Shown here one piece after another: positions 37,537 through 50,368 of a stretch of DNA of 64,000 bases. The DNA is taken from the NCBI GenBank assembly GCA_013180625.2, contig SNVD02009648.1:62001-126000 (forward strand), given 5' to 3'. Both the position numbers and the translations under genes were made by a program. The notes below the pieces were generated by a model. The model ran no database searches. It had not been told where the DNA came from and was given only the letters and a program-made list of their open reading frames with translations. Numbering within the stretch: the first letter of the stretch is position 1; each line of letters starts with the position of its first letter. This DNA comes from Boswellia sacra (Eukaryota > Streptophyta > Magnoliopsida > Sapindales > Burseraceae).

Positions 37537-40500
37537 ATGGCGGAGAGTAGGAGATCTAGTGACCAATCGGGGATTGTTATAAAGAACAGGAGCTCTTCAG
37601 GCTGTTTAATTGTGAGGAAAAAGAGTGAGGATGTTAGTGTGGCTGGTTCCTCGGGGACTCGAAAGGTTTTTGAGTCAAAGAAGGAGAAAAAGAGGTCTAG
37701 GTCGGTTTTGAGTGATTCCGGGTCTAGTGATGAGCTGTTACTTCCACCTCGGAGAAAGATGGGCGCTGAGACGATAAGGGTCTGTAATGGTTTGAGTGTT
37801 TTAGAAAAGGGTGTCACGGAAGAGAGTGAGTTTGGTTGGAAGAGGGATAGGAATAGGGTTGAGCGTGTTAGGCGCAATGACGATGGTTTGATGGGTAGAA
37901 ATGATGGGTATAGTGATAGGAAGAGGAATAGGTTAGATGTGTTTGAGTTTGATGAGTATGATGGGGTTGATGGGGAAATGATGATGAGGCGGAAGCATTT
38001 GGAGGATAGTAGAGTGGATAGTGGGGGAAGAAGGTTTTTGGGGTCAATGGGTTTTGGAAGAAGTGGGATTGAGAGGGAATTTGATACTGGTTCGAGTAGA
38101 CATGTTGTTGTTGATAAGAGAAAAAAATTGTTTCTTGAGAGGACGAGTAGCTTTAATCAGGGTGGCATGAATAGGTTTGGGATGGATAGGGATGCAGGTC
38201 GGATGCCTATATCTTTGTTGAGAGAGAAGTATATGGGGGATCCAGATGAACCCATTAGGCTTCAGGGGAAAAATGGTGTTCTAAAGGTGATGGTGAACAA
38301 GAAGAAAAAGATGGGTGAGCCCGTGAAGAAATATGATCGCTTGGATGTGGAGGAAAATCGAAATAGTTCTAGGGATAATAAGAGGAATGTTCAAATGCAT
38401 CCTCCATCATACTTAGAAACAGAAGTTCTTGAGAAACCTTGCTCATTTGTGAGGAAAGATAAAAATCAGATTAATTTGCAAAAATCTCGGTCAGCCAAGA
38501 AGAGTAAGGATGACGATTCTGATTCAGATGATAGTGATACTGCATTGAAGCTCGGACCGAAGAGAACAGAAGCTCGTAAATCAACGAAAGAGGTTAGTTC
38601 TGAAAGTGAAAAAACTCCTGGTGGAAAGCTCACATTAACGGGAAGCAAAGAAGGGAAAGTCAGGCGTGGTAGTGGCACAGAGAAGCAAAAATTACGTGAA
38701 CGTATCAGGTCAATGCTTGTGGAGGCAGGCTGGACGATAGATTATAGACCTAGAAGGAACAGAGACTACCTTGATGCAGTGTACATTAATCCCAGTGGAA
38801 CAGCTTATTGGTCCATCATCAAGGCATATGATGCACTTTTGAAGCAATTAAATGAGGATGAAGATGAGGCCAAGCCGGTTGCTGATGGTTCTCCATTCAC
38901 TCCATTATCAGATGAAGTACTTAGCCAATTAACTCGAAAAACACGAAAGAAGATTGAGAAAGAAATGAAAAAGAAGCAAAGGGATGGCGGTCAAAGTGCA
39001 AACACTAGAGAAGCTGCTGCAAAAAAATTGTCAAGTGCCAGGCATGATGAGGAGAGTATGGACAGTATTAGCCATGAAGAGAAACTAAGTTCATTCTTAA
39101 AGCAGGGTGGCAAATCATCAAAGAATAGAGTGAATGAGAATGGTTTTGTCAGCCAGAACTCAAAAGGTCCGAGTTCTAACCGTCATTTGCATGATGGTGA
39201 TGAGAAACCATCTTCTACATCCAATTCTCATATGTTGCATGGAAGAAAAAGTAAAAAACTTGGCAGGTGTACTTTGTTGGTCCGTAGTTCTAATGAGGGT
39301 CCAAATTCAGAGACGGATGGCTTTGTTCCATACGCTGGAAAGCGAACACTGCTTTCGTGGCTGATTGATTCAGGGACTGTGCAGTTGAGCCAAAAGGTGC
39401 AGTATATGAATCGTCGACGGACGAAAGTTATGTTGGAGGGCTGGATTACGAGAGATGGCATTCATTGTGGTTGCTGCAGTAAAATTCTCACAGTTTCGAA
39501 GTTTGAGATTCATGCAGGGAGCAAATTGCGTCAACCATTTCAAAATATATACTTGGACTCTGGGATTTCCCTTCTGCAATGCCAAATTGATGCATGGAAT
39601 GGACAAGTGGAGTCTGCGCATCTTGGATTTGATTCTGTAGACATTGAAGGGGATGATCCAAATGATGATACTTGTGGCATATGTGGTGATGGTGGGGATT
39701 TGATATGTTGTGATGGTTGTCCATCGACATTTCATCAGAGCTGCCTAGATATACAGGTATTTCTAAATTAATTTTATTTTGCACATATTGTGGCACACTT
39801 GAGTTTTGTCTATTCTTTTCTTCTTCTGTATTTTCTTGTGGTTCAATTTCTATTTACATTGAGGTTAACGAACATGGAAAGGAAAGGCTCTAAAATGTAA
39901 GAAATTTCTAAATTCTTTTTGTAGCTGAGGGGAACATGTGAAGAAATGAAATTGGTTAGAGTGAATGTTGTGGTGTCAGATGCCATATAACAAATTTCTT
40001 GCTTTTTCTCTTTGTGGACACAGCTATGGGAATTATGAAATTAAAAATATTTTAGCATTTGACCTGATGGAAGAAACTCGGAAGGAGGTTGGATGATATG
40101 AGTTGCTTTAATTAGGTTGATTATGATAGAACATTCTTTTTTAATCTCATAGTGGTATAAAGGAGTAAGAACCCTTAACCAACATGATAAACTCCCAGAA
40201 ACAAAACAAACATGCACCTTTTTTTATTTTAAGTTTGAAAGAAATAGTGGATGTTTGAACTTCACTAGACACTGCTCTTGATACGTTCTGCCCTGCCAGA
40301 GTGCATATGCTCATGAAGAACCGTCTTCTAATTGTTGCGAGTAGGTTTTGGGGTCAATTTTCTTTATAGCTGAGCTAACTTCCTCAAATAGTTGGCTTTT
40401 AGCAGTGTGGTTTCTTCATGATGAGTTTTTTACCTAATTCTTATGTGTCATTTAATGATCTGAACTAGGCATTATTGTTTCATTGGGTGAGGTTTTTTGC

Positions 40501-43500
40501 CCTGAAGCAGTGAACCAAATTTATCCAGCTTACCTGTGAAAGCGAACTAAACCAATTTATTTGTAACAATGGTTTGCTTTGGAAGGGGTTTGCTCAGTGG
40601 CTAATGGATATTGAAATTAGGTAATTAATTCTTTCATCATATTGCAGATGCTTCCACCTGGTGATTGGCACTGTCCAAATTGTACATGCAAATTTTGTGG
40701 TTCAGCGGCTGATGATATTGTTGATGGAGTTGATATAGCCGCTCGTGTTCTACTTAATTGCAGCATGTGCGAGAAAAAATGTACACTTTTCTCTTTACGG
40801 GCAAATTTTTGTGTTTGCTTAATAGAATATCCCCGCTTGCCTTTCTAAGAGCTTTTGAGATTCTAACTAGAGTTGACATATCCTCTTTCTTAGATCACAA
40901 ATCATGCATGCGGGAAATGGATGCTGTTCCTGTTGATTCAAATATTTCATTTGATTCTTTTTGTGGGCAGAAATGCAGAGAGGTATAGCTTTCTTGCTTT
41001 GCTGAATATAGCGTTTTTGCATTTCTTGGTGCCACTTTTGGGGTTGTTTGTTTCTTCTTTTGGTTATTTGAAGCATTTCTATGGGGTTTATACTTACTGA
41101 GTTCATTTAATATGTGAGTTGTTGCTGCTTCAGTATTTTGTATAATGTGACATTTCTCATGCCATGGTTAAATATAGTCTTTCTTCTTATTACTTTTTTT
41201 CTTTTACCCCTCCTTTATTTGTTCCATTTAAAATAATAGCAATTGAAGGGAGCCTTTATCTCATTTTCATTATCAATAAAATTCTGCAGTTTCTTTTATA
41301 TGTAGTATATATTAGTGAGCCTGTTGCTTTTCTAAAAAAATCTTTTGGCAACTTGCTAGATTCAAGGTTTATTGTTGGAAATCTAATCTATGACTTTAAA
41401 TATATTATGTCAATCACTGGATTCTTGGTTGTTACTTTAGTAAGTTGCTTTCAGGGGATCCATAGTCTTGTGATTGGCAAATTGGAGTTCCAGTAATTTT
41501 ATTCCTTCATCATTGAGAGGCTTCTGGGTTACAGCCATGTAATTTTATTCATCTTAGTTAACTTTCAAGCACTGTGATACTGCAGTCATGGATTTTGGCA
41601 AAAAATGGCATTTGAAGTGCGATGAAGCAAATTGATGTCCTTATTCATGTGTTATGTTTGCTTTGGCTGCAGTAAGTTTTAAATAAGAAAATTTTTCCTA
41701 GGTTTCTAGAGATTTATATTACCATGACACTGAGTCAGGGACCATACCTTGGGATTGTACCTTTCAACCTTAGCGTCTTTGTTACCATATATTACCATAA
41801 ATGATAGTTTATTTATTTATATTATATAGCAAAAGGGTGGGCATCTAGTCAATGGGAGGGATATTCCTTGCTACATTCGACTGATTTTTTTTTTCCTTTT
41901 AATTTATAAATATAGGACTGGTATTCTTCTGACCAGCTGTTTATTGGGAATGTAATATGTTGAATTGTGTTTTCTGGTCGTATCTGCAGCTGTTGGAGCA
42001 TTTGCAGAAAAATCTGGGGGTCAAACATGAACTTGAAGCAGGATTTTCATGGTCTCTTATTCATAGAACAGATGAAGGTTCAGACACAATGCTTCGAGGA
42101 CTTCCTCAAAGGGTGGAATGCAATTCTAAGCTAGCTGTGGCCTTGACCGTTATGGATGAATGCTTTATGCCCATTGTTGACCGAAGGAGTGGGATCAATT
42201 TAATTCATAATGTTCTTTATAATTCGGGGTAAGCATTTCGTAACATTGGCAGATGCAATGTTTATTTTGCCTTTGTTTTCCTTAAATAATGCTTGGCAGG
42301 CCTAATATATATTTTAGCATTTTTATTAAATTGGGAGGTTACTTGCATTTGAAGTTAGCATGCGAATGATTTTGTTACTCGTTTTTACATATAATCTTCA
42401 TCAGTTGAGATTACAATGATTATATGCGTTTGCAGTGGTGAATAAAAACAATGCTCCTTTAACTTGCAATCACTTGGCTATGGGTAAATGCTCCTACTGA
42501 ATAAGATCATAGTTGGTTGAAACTAAAAGCTACAGAGTCTTTGGGCCTTGAGGCTTGCATTTGATAGGTTATTTGACTTGGGTAGCATGCATGAGCTTTA
42601 TATATTCAATTTTAAGCATTTAGATGATTTAGGGGACAATTTTGTCAAGCCATTGTCCTCATAAGTGTTTTATAATAAACTGAGTTGCAGTTAGCCAATT
42701 ATTGGTTGGAGATGTGGCTTACAAGTTAATATTGAGAAACATCTGTAGTTTTCCACACAATTAAGCTTTAACCTTGCCATTTTGCTGAACTAAAAGATGT
42801 ATTATGTTTACTCAAAATAAGGGACTGCTTTTCTCTAGCTAGACCATGGTAACTTCTACCAGCACAACCTTTTCCAACCTCCGGTATTCAATTTTTGTGA
42901 ATTCTTTTGTAGTCTGACATTCTTGTTGGTGACCAAAGCATTTGCAGTCAAGCATTGGTTATAAGAAAGAATATTATAGTAAAAGTGGAAAAATGGATTT
43001 CCTTGACCATTTTTTTATCTTATTAACTAGTACAGGGTCCTATAACTACCTAGAATGCGACATTAAGAATTTATTTTCTTCATCCCAAATGTAAAGACTT
43101 CCAGCTTAGGCTTTTGTCACTGTGGATTGTGTCTTTTATTATGTGTCATCTTTTGTTTGATTTGATGGCTAAATGACAGTCTGATGAAGTAATTTGTTAG
43201 TATGCCACTGTGCTCTATTTAGCTTTGCAGCGGGAGCATGTCCTACCGTTTTTGGTTAATTTAAAAATGTATAAGATTCTTAGTTTCATTGTCTGAATTT
43301 TCATAAATTTCATACTTAGTGCACCAGTTATTTTAATATTCATAAATTATTTCTTATTCTTGCAATGAACCCTTTGATGGCAGGCTCTTTCTTATTTTTG
43401 TTCTGCTGTCAGCATGCATGAACTTTTTATATCCTATGTTTTGTTTGTGATTTTTTCTTGACAATCTTCACATAATATGGTTTCTTAACTATCATGGTCT

Positions 43501-46500
43501 ATATTTTTGTCTAATATAAGTTGCTGTGTTTGCCTTTTTATCTTTTTAAGATCAAACTTCAATCGGCTGAACTATAGTGGTTTCTACACTGCTATTTTGG
43601 AGAGGGGCGATGAAATAATTTCTGCAGCATCTGTCAGGTACCATTCCTTATTTATGTATTTATTTTTTGAAATATGTTTTTAATTTTTAACCATTCCCTT
43701 GTTCACCGAGTTTTAAATTAGTCCCCTACTTCCACATTTTACAAGCTTGGTTGCCAGGAAAAGGTCTCCCAAGAAGTTGGCCCCAAGGGTGCTTACTTTT
43801 ATTTTTATTTGATATTGGGGTTTGACACCTTTCTTCCATTATTATTTGGTTCCACTAGTATAAAACAAGGACATGGAAAATGCCATGAAGTTGCAGGATG
43901 ACAAAAAAAAAAAAAAAGAAGAAGAAGAAGAAGAAGACAAAAGTAGCATGTTTATAAAATTTTGCTTGTTTCTTAATCAGGGATAAAAGCTATGTGTTGC
44001 CTTTTGAGATTTTGTCCCCCTCAATGTGAATATATTTTTATCATTACACCATTCTTTGCGTGGTCAGGCTCCCATTTGATAGTACTAGCTAAATGGGGTC
44101 TTGTGTTCTGATGTGTTTGTGGATTAGTATGCTGACAAAGTTTTGTCATTGAACTGCCATTGCCTGGTTAGGTTTCATGGAACTAAGTTAGCAGAGATGC
44201 CGTTCATTGGAACTCGCCATATATATAGGCGTCAGGGAATGTGCCGTCGACTTTTTTGTGCTCTTGAATCAGTAAGCTATCAAAATTATGTCCTTAGGTT
44301 CTTTCGTATTTGTTGTTTGTCTGTAAGTTTTGCTTTTTAACAGCTTCTTTACCTCTATTCCGTTGATCTTATTTTGTTTTTAATTCTATTTGAAGGCTCT
44401 TTGCTCTCTCAAGGTTGAGAAACTGATTATTCCTGCAATTGCGGAACTCATGCATACGTGGACGGGAGTTTTTGGTTTCACTCCTCTTGAGGAACCCCTC
44501 AAACGAGAGATGAGGTCTTTGAATATGTTGGTATTTCCAGGCATAGATATGTTACAGAAACTGCTACTGGAGCAAGAGAGCAACAAGGAGAACATGAAAG
44601 GTAGTCACTGGTTTTATTTTATGCACTGTATTCTCTTTCTGGTTAAGTATAATATTTGTCTCCCCCTATTTAGCTGAGCCTTTTTGGTTCAATCTCAGGT
44701 CCCAATCAAATAGAATTAAAGCCCAAGCTGGGGGTTACATCTGAGGTGGCAAATGAACCTAATATCGAATCCTCGGCTGAGCATGATACTGATAAGTTTT
44801 CTGATAGTGGTTTGCTTCATGCTAAGACAATAAATGGTGAGGTTGCTGCTACCGATTTTGATTCCAAATGTCCAGGTGATTCCTCTGACGGTACCTCTAT
44901 GCCTTGTCGTTCTTTGGATGCATCAACTCATATCTCAGTTGAGAGGACACCATGCCCTGATTCTCGAGGAGATGACAAGTTTGCTGAATCAGCTCCTGAT
45001 GGGAAATGCCTCAATTCTAACACTAGCCATGATGCATTAGAGATGGAACATAAACCAGAGCTGAATTCTCCTGTGGCAGATATCACTCGGTCTAGTGAAG
45101 ACGGTGATATGGATGTCCCTGTTATAGATGTTAATGTTTCTGCGTCCCATGAAGTTGAAATTCCTGTCTCCACTGAGAAAACTTTAAGTCCTGGTTCTCA
45201 ATCAGGGGACAAGTTAGCTGATTCTGCTTCTGAGAGGAATTGTCTTTCTATTGCTAGCATAATTCAAGATGAACCAGAGAAGGGTAGTAAACCAGAATTG
45301 AATTCCCCTCTTGAAGATAAAATGCAGTTTTCTGCTGACTCTGAAGTTGAAGATGGCCCTGTTGTGGCTTTTAATGTTGCTGCTTCTCACAAAGCCAAAA
45401 TTGCAGTCTCGGTTGAGGAAACCATACTTGCTGATTCTCAATTTGGTGGCCAGTCAGTTGAATCTGCTTCTGAGAGGAATTGTCTTTCCGTACCAGGCAC
45501 AGATAACAATGCAATGGATAAGGAAAATAATCTAGTTTCAGATTCTCCTCTTGAAGATAACCTACTTTCATGCAAAGAAGGTGATAGGGATGAAGCCTGT
45601 TCAGTAGATATTAAAGTAGCTCCTTCTCATGACGCTGAAATTCCAGTTTCAGTTGAGAGTACTGAAACACTTGATTCACAGACACAGGACAAATCAGTTG
45701 AATCTGCTTTTGACAAGTTTCATGTCTCTAGTAAGAGTCATGATATGCTAGAGGTAGAAACCGAAGCGGAAACAGATTCTCCTGTCAAAGATTACGCCGT
45801 GTCTCATAAAGAGGTTGATATTGTTAATGCCCCTGCAATAGATGTTGATATTGCTGGTTGTCATGAAGATATGCCGCCAGCCTCAGTTAAGGGGTTAATG
45901 TTTGCTGATTTTCAATCAGGGGACAAGTTAACCAAGTCTAAATCTGCCTGTGACAGGAAATGTCTTTCTATCTCTGGCACAAGTGATGAGGACAAGCAAA
46001 GTAGACCTGCATTAGATAATCCTGCTGAAGATGGTAATCAGTTATGCAAAGAGGATGGTATGGATGATGCCTGCAAAGTAGATAACAAAATCACTGCATG
46101 TCAAACACAGGACAAGTCTGTTGAATCTGCATCCAAGGGGGACTGCCTTATCTCGGAAAGTAGTCATGATGAACAGAAGTTAAAACAAAAAATGGCTCTG
46201 GAATCTCCTTCTGAAGATAATGTTCACTCTTGTGAAGAGGGTAATTTGGATGATGGTGATGTACGTACTAAGCCTGCCCCATGTCTCGGGAAAACTACTA
46301 CTGAGAAAGAAAGCGAGGCCATTAATGGAATTCCCGTTGATGGGGATTCTCCTATGCAAATTACAAGCGAGATGGGACATAAATTACATGTTTCTTTGGA
46401 ATGCGGTTCTGAAGCTGTGGTTGGTGAAGAAACTGGTCTACATTCGTGTAGTGATATTGTCCAAAATGCTATGCCTGAAGGGAAAACTGAATCAAGTTCT

Positions 46501-46506
46501 GCATGA
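37537..46506 (+). CDS. IDM1-like: IDM1-like PHD-finger / GNAT acetyltransferase-domain chromatin protein
   Basis: IDM1/ROS4-type nuclear proteins read histone marks with a PHD finger and acetylate histone H3 to help active DNA demethylation. Eight exons fit: 37537-39756, 40648-40780, 40894-40982, 41990-42228, 43551-43637, 44172-44271, 44396-44600 and 44699-46506, about 1626 residues. The first 390 residues are basic and low-complexity. Near 390-470 is the conserved block [21 protein letters not shown] Tify/Jas-like block ([20 protein letters not shown]) precedes the PHD finger (about 713-755; [29 protein letters not shown]). The GNAT fold spans about 870-1000 with the acetyl-CoA loop variant [10 protein letters not shown]. 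The C-terminal 600 residues are an acidic, roughly 80-residue degenerate repeat. ATG 37537 is chosen because an earlier in-frame opening is only TTG. Confidence 0.92.
43904..43937. repeat. A-run and GAA microsatellite in intron 5 of the IDM1-like gene
   Basis: A run of A is followed by about seven AGA/GAA triplets. It lies inside the intron between 43638 and 44171, away from splice sites. Confidence 0.85.
44920..46250 (+). repeat. About 240-bp coding repeat in the last exon of the IDM1-like gene
   Basis: About six diverged units each contain a DSQ(S/T)GDKL-V/A-ESA element, a Cys-Leu-(S/I)-S-(E) core and a S-P-x-E-D element. They are visible at [55 protein letters not shown] and [11 protein letters not shown]. 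Spacing of about 80 residues and strong acidity suggest a disordered spacer that grew by internal duplication. Confidence 0.75.
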
Positions 46507-47542
46507 TTTGGTCATATTGTCTACGCAGGGGTGTCTTGAATGCTGCTACCTTTCACTCATATTCTGAGCTTTCATCCATAATTTTTTTGGGTTATGGTCC
46601 CAATTTTTATGCTCTGATGGATGATGGTGAAAAAAGCTTAAAGACTGCGAGGAAAGGTAATCAGGCCCTTTGCATGGCATGTAAGACTCATGAAATCGTG
46701 CCCTTCTCATCCAAGTGCTTTTACCGAAGTTGATGACCTAAAGCAGATTTTCCATCGAGGGTGGTATGCCGGTCTTTTGAGATGCCGTTGAAAGTGTATA
46801 TAGATGATCAGTTTGAGTCTAGAGGTTGATAGTTTGTCTATCAAGCGCTAATTATTTCATTTTTATGTAGCAATTCGTTCTTTATCGATGTCCTCTCGTA
46901 TCATGACAAATTTGGGGCAGGTTGATGTTTGAGCAGCTCCTCTTGTAACTAGATTTCAATACTTGTCATGCGCTGCACGTGAGCATATTTTGGAAACTGG
47001 AATTTCCCCCTTGTATCATCAAACCTTATCTCTTCCTTGTAGGCACATTCATATGTTTTCAGTCCAAAATGATATAGTTCTTTGTAGGCACACATTCATA
47101 TATTTTCAGTCCAAAATGATTTAGTATGGAAATGTTAGGTTTTTTTTTTGTTTTCTTTTTTTCTTTGTTTAAAATGAAATATTTCAAATCCTTTTAATTT
47201 CATCGAAGTACTTTCGATCGGGGTGTTATTAAGGCTTAATTGTGTATGTACTTACCAATGTTTATAAAGTGAGCATAAATATCGCAAAATCCAATGTATT
47301 GTTAAAGCAATGTCATGCTATTTGTTTATAGTTTAACATACTAAAAATATATGATTGTTTCATTATTAATTTTTTTTTTTTAATTTGAAAAATATACTTA
47401 TGCAATATAAGAAAATTTAAAAACGTCGTTGAAGTATGAACCAAAATTCAACAAAGCGGTGCGTTTTAGCAGAGCCATCACGAGTCTCTAAACGTGGTTG
47501 TACCTCTGAGACTCTCTCGGCATCAGTTTGGCATAGTTCCTA
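46507..47542. other. IDM1-like 3' UTR, spacer and HISN5 promoter
   Basis: 46507-47150 is probably 3' UTR; ACATTCATATxTTTTCAGTCCAAAATGAT is repeated at 47045 and 47092. 47150-47450 is AT-rich. No gene was found. Confidence 0.55.
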
Positions 47543-50368
47543 ATGGAGGTCTCACTCTCAGTCAGAGCTGGTTTTCCTCACCTCTCCTCCACGACCTTTG
47601 CTCACCCAATTCTCTTAAAACTCAAACCCAGAATCAATCTTCTTCGCAAGCCTCTCTGCCCTCTCTCCTCACTATCCCGTCCCTTAATCCTCTCTTCAAA
47701 TCACCGGACGAGCTCCTTCGCCACACGCGCCTCTCCAAACCCGGACGACAGCAACAACGGTTCCACTCTTACTTCTCCACCCGTTGATTCCGGTGAAAAC
47801 TTTACCATCTGGATTTAATTTCAGTTTTTTGACTTCGATTTCTGAAAAGTTTGAAAACTGATGGCTCTAGGTCGAATTGGAGAAGTGAAAAGAGTCACAA
47901 AAGAGACCAATGTGTTCGTCAAAATTAACTTAGATGGCTCTGGCGTTGCTGACTCAACCACCGGCATTCCCTTTCTAGATCACATGTTAGATGTATGTCT
48001 TTTTTTTTTCTATTTTTTTTTAAATTGTTTATTTTTAATTAAGGATTAATTTTTTATAGCTATTTATTTGGCTTATATTTGTTTTGTTGATTGTTAGCAA
48101 CTGGCTTCGCATGGGCTTTTTGATGTGCAAGTGAGGGCAACTGGGGACATTCACATTGATGATCATCACACCAATGAAGATGTTGCTCTTGCCATTGGAA
48201 CTGTAATTAATTCAAAACATTGGCCTTTGTTTTTGTTTTTGTTTTTTCAATCATTTCAGATTTGATATTTATTTCGTCAACTTGTTTATTTTGATTATTT
48301 ATGAGTTTAATGTGATTTTGTATGCAGTCGTTGCTGCAAGCGCTTGGTGACAGGAAAGGAATTAACCGGTTTGGCGACTTTTCGGCTTCTCTTGATGAAG
48401 CTTTGATACATGTAGCATTGGTATGATTGTTTCTTATGGTAGTCAGTAATTAAAGGATTTTGTGCTAACATTAAGATTTCTTATTTATATGATTGTTACA
48501 AAGAAAATGATATGATTAAAATGATGGCGTAATTTGCCACAGAATTGAATGAATAATTCATAAAAAAGAAACCTTTCTATGATATTCGATATATCTTAAA
48601 TTTTACCGTAGTTTAATAAATTGTGACAAAATTACAGTGGAAAGTTTGTGTAGCTTGCTGTTCATCAATCAGAGGTACTCATAATTCAATGATAGACATT
48701 ATCAAAGTTTTTAATACATCTAGCTTCTTTTAAATGTGGGAAGATAATCACTCAAACAATTGGAGGTGCTTCAGGATTCATGAGGCTTGAACTTTTTTTC
48801 TTTTTTAAAGGGACAGTTGGAATTGTTTTGCTGTTTCAGTTTGAAATTTTTTAAGATGGTTTTGTTTCAGGATTTATCTGGGCGGCCACATTTAAGTTAT
48901 GATTTGGAAATTCCCACGCAGAGAGTTGGAACATATGATACTCAGGTATTTGTCCCTTTTGTTTCTTCCATGCTTGAACTTTTAGATATCTAATATGTTA
49001 TCCTGATCTAGGATATTTTAAAAATAATCCTGCAAAGATGTTAACTTAGAATGATATTACATCTTTAAAAAGTTTAAATTGTAGTGTAACTCAAGTTGTT
49101 TTTGACTTTTGGTTTTCCCCCTTGATGGGTAATTAGCTGGCTTGAATACTAATTTTATGAACCGAGAGATCTCTCTAATATGCAGTTAGTGGAACACTTT
49201 TTCCAGTCTTTGGTGAACACTTCTGGTATGACACTTCACATCCGGCAGGTAATTATTGCTGAGAGCTACTTACGTATGGTCTGCTCAACACTAAATCATC
49301 CAGATCTTCACATTTGTTCTAAACTAATAAATTTAATTGTACTAAATAACATGCTTTATGCTGATTGTACTTGGCTTGATTATATCATCTTACAACTAGA
49401 ATTTTTTCATATTATGTGAAGTTCATTCCAGGCATTTTGTGTTCAGTTCCATCTAATTTACAGTTTTCTTTCTGATTTTGACCAGTACCATTCATGATCT
49501 ATGCTGATATTAAATGCCTACTAATTTTTCTTTTCTTTTTTTTTTTCTTTTTGAAAATTTATATCCAAACCTAAGTTTTTTATAATTCTAATGTTGGTTG
49601 AAAACAGCTTGCTGGAAAAAATTCTCATCATATTATTGAGGCAACTTTCAAAGCTTTTGCTAGGGCTCTTCGACAAGCAACAGAATATGATCCACGACGC
49701 CGTGGAACAATACCAAGGTTTGTTATACTCCTGTTTAAATAAAAATTCAATGATTTTACAACACTGGCACTAATCCTAGGCTTCTATTCTCCTGTTTCAA
49801 ACGAAATTGAATTAATATTGAATTTCAGGGCCTTTTCCTTATAAACATCTTCTGAATTTCATTTTAAAGATGAGGAATAGTGATGACGGTACTTCAGGAG
49901 TTTCGTCAAATGACATATTTTCAAGTTCTTTATCTTGCAGATAATTTCCTGCAGTAAAATCTTTTTTTTTTAATTTCTTCCTTCCGTCTACATCTAAAGA
50001 AAGGTTTTATTTGAGTAGGTTATTTTCATGGGCATCAAATATTATATAAAATTAACGTTGAGACTGTAAACCCAACTTTCTTGTCTTTTGGATCATTACA
50101 GAACTGATTGTGTGGCAAAATTAGGTGTTATGTGATATCGTGAGGATTCATGTCCGCAAATGTCATATACTGTTGTGTTATTTAAGTCATACAAAAATTT
50201 CAAGGTATAGATTCAGATCATGTTACAACCTGATGGTGTCATTAATAAATTTTGGTGAATTAATGACCTGAAATGTTTACTTTTGATATCATATGAAGTG
50301 TGAAACCGAAATCTGAATTTGTGTAACGATTATTGTGCAGCTCGAAAGGAGTTCTATCACGATCCTGA
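47543..50368 (+). CDS. HISN5: Imidazoleglycerol-phosphate dehydratase, plastid (histidine biosynthesis)
   Basis: The enzyme turns imidazoleglycerol phosphate into imidazole-acetol phosphate, step six of histidine synthesis, in the plastid. Exons: 47543-47792, 47871-47992, 48098-48202, 48328-48420, 48871-48945, 49186-49248, 49608-49717 and 50341-50368, about 281 residues. The first exon is a Ser/Leu/Pro-rich transit peptide. The manganese-binding His motifs are DDHHTNED (145-152) and [11 protein letters not shown] (about 242-252). The end, [13 protein letters not shown], matches the plant enzyme. Joining exons 1 and 2 needs the 78-bp intron 47793-47870, whose AG lies inside ATGGCTCTAG. Without this splice, translation from exon 1 stops at 47816, and ATG 47861 would start a form without transit peptide. 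Confidence 0.95.
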
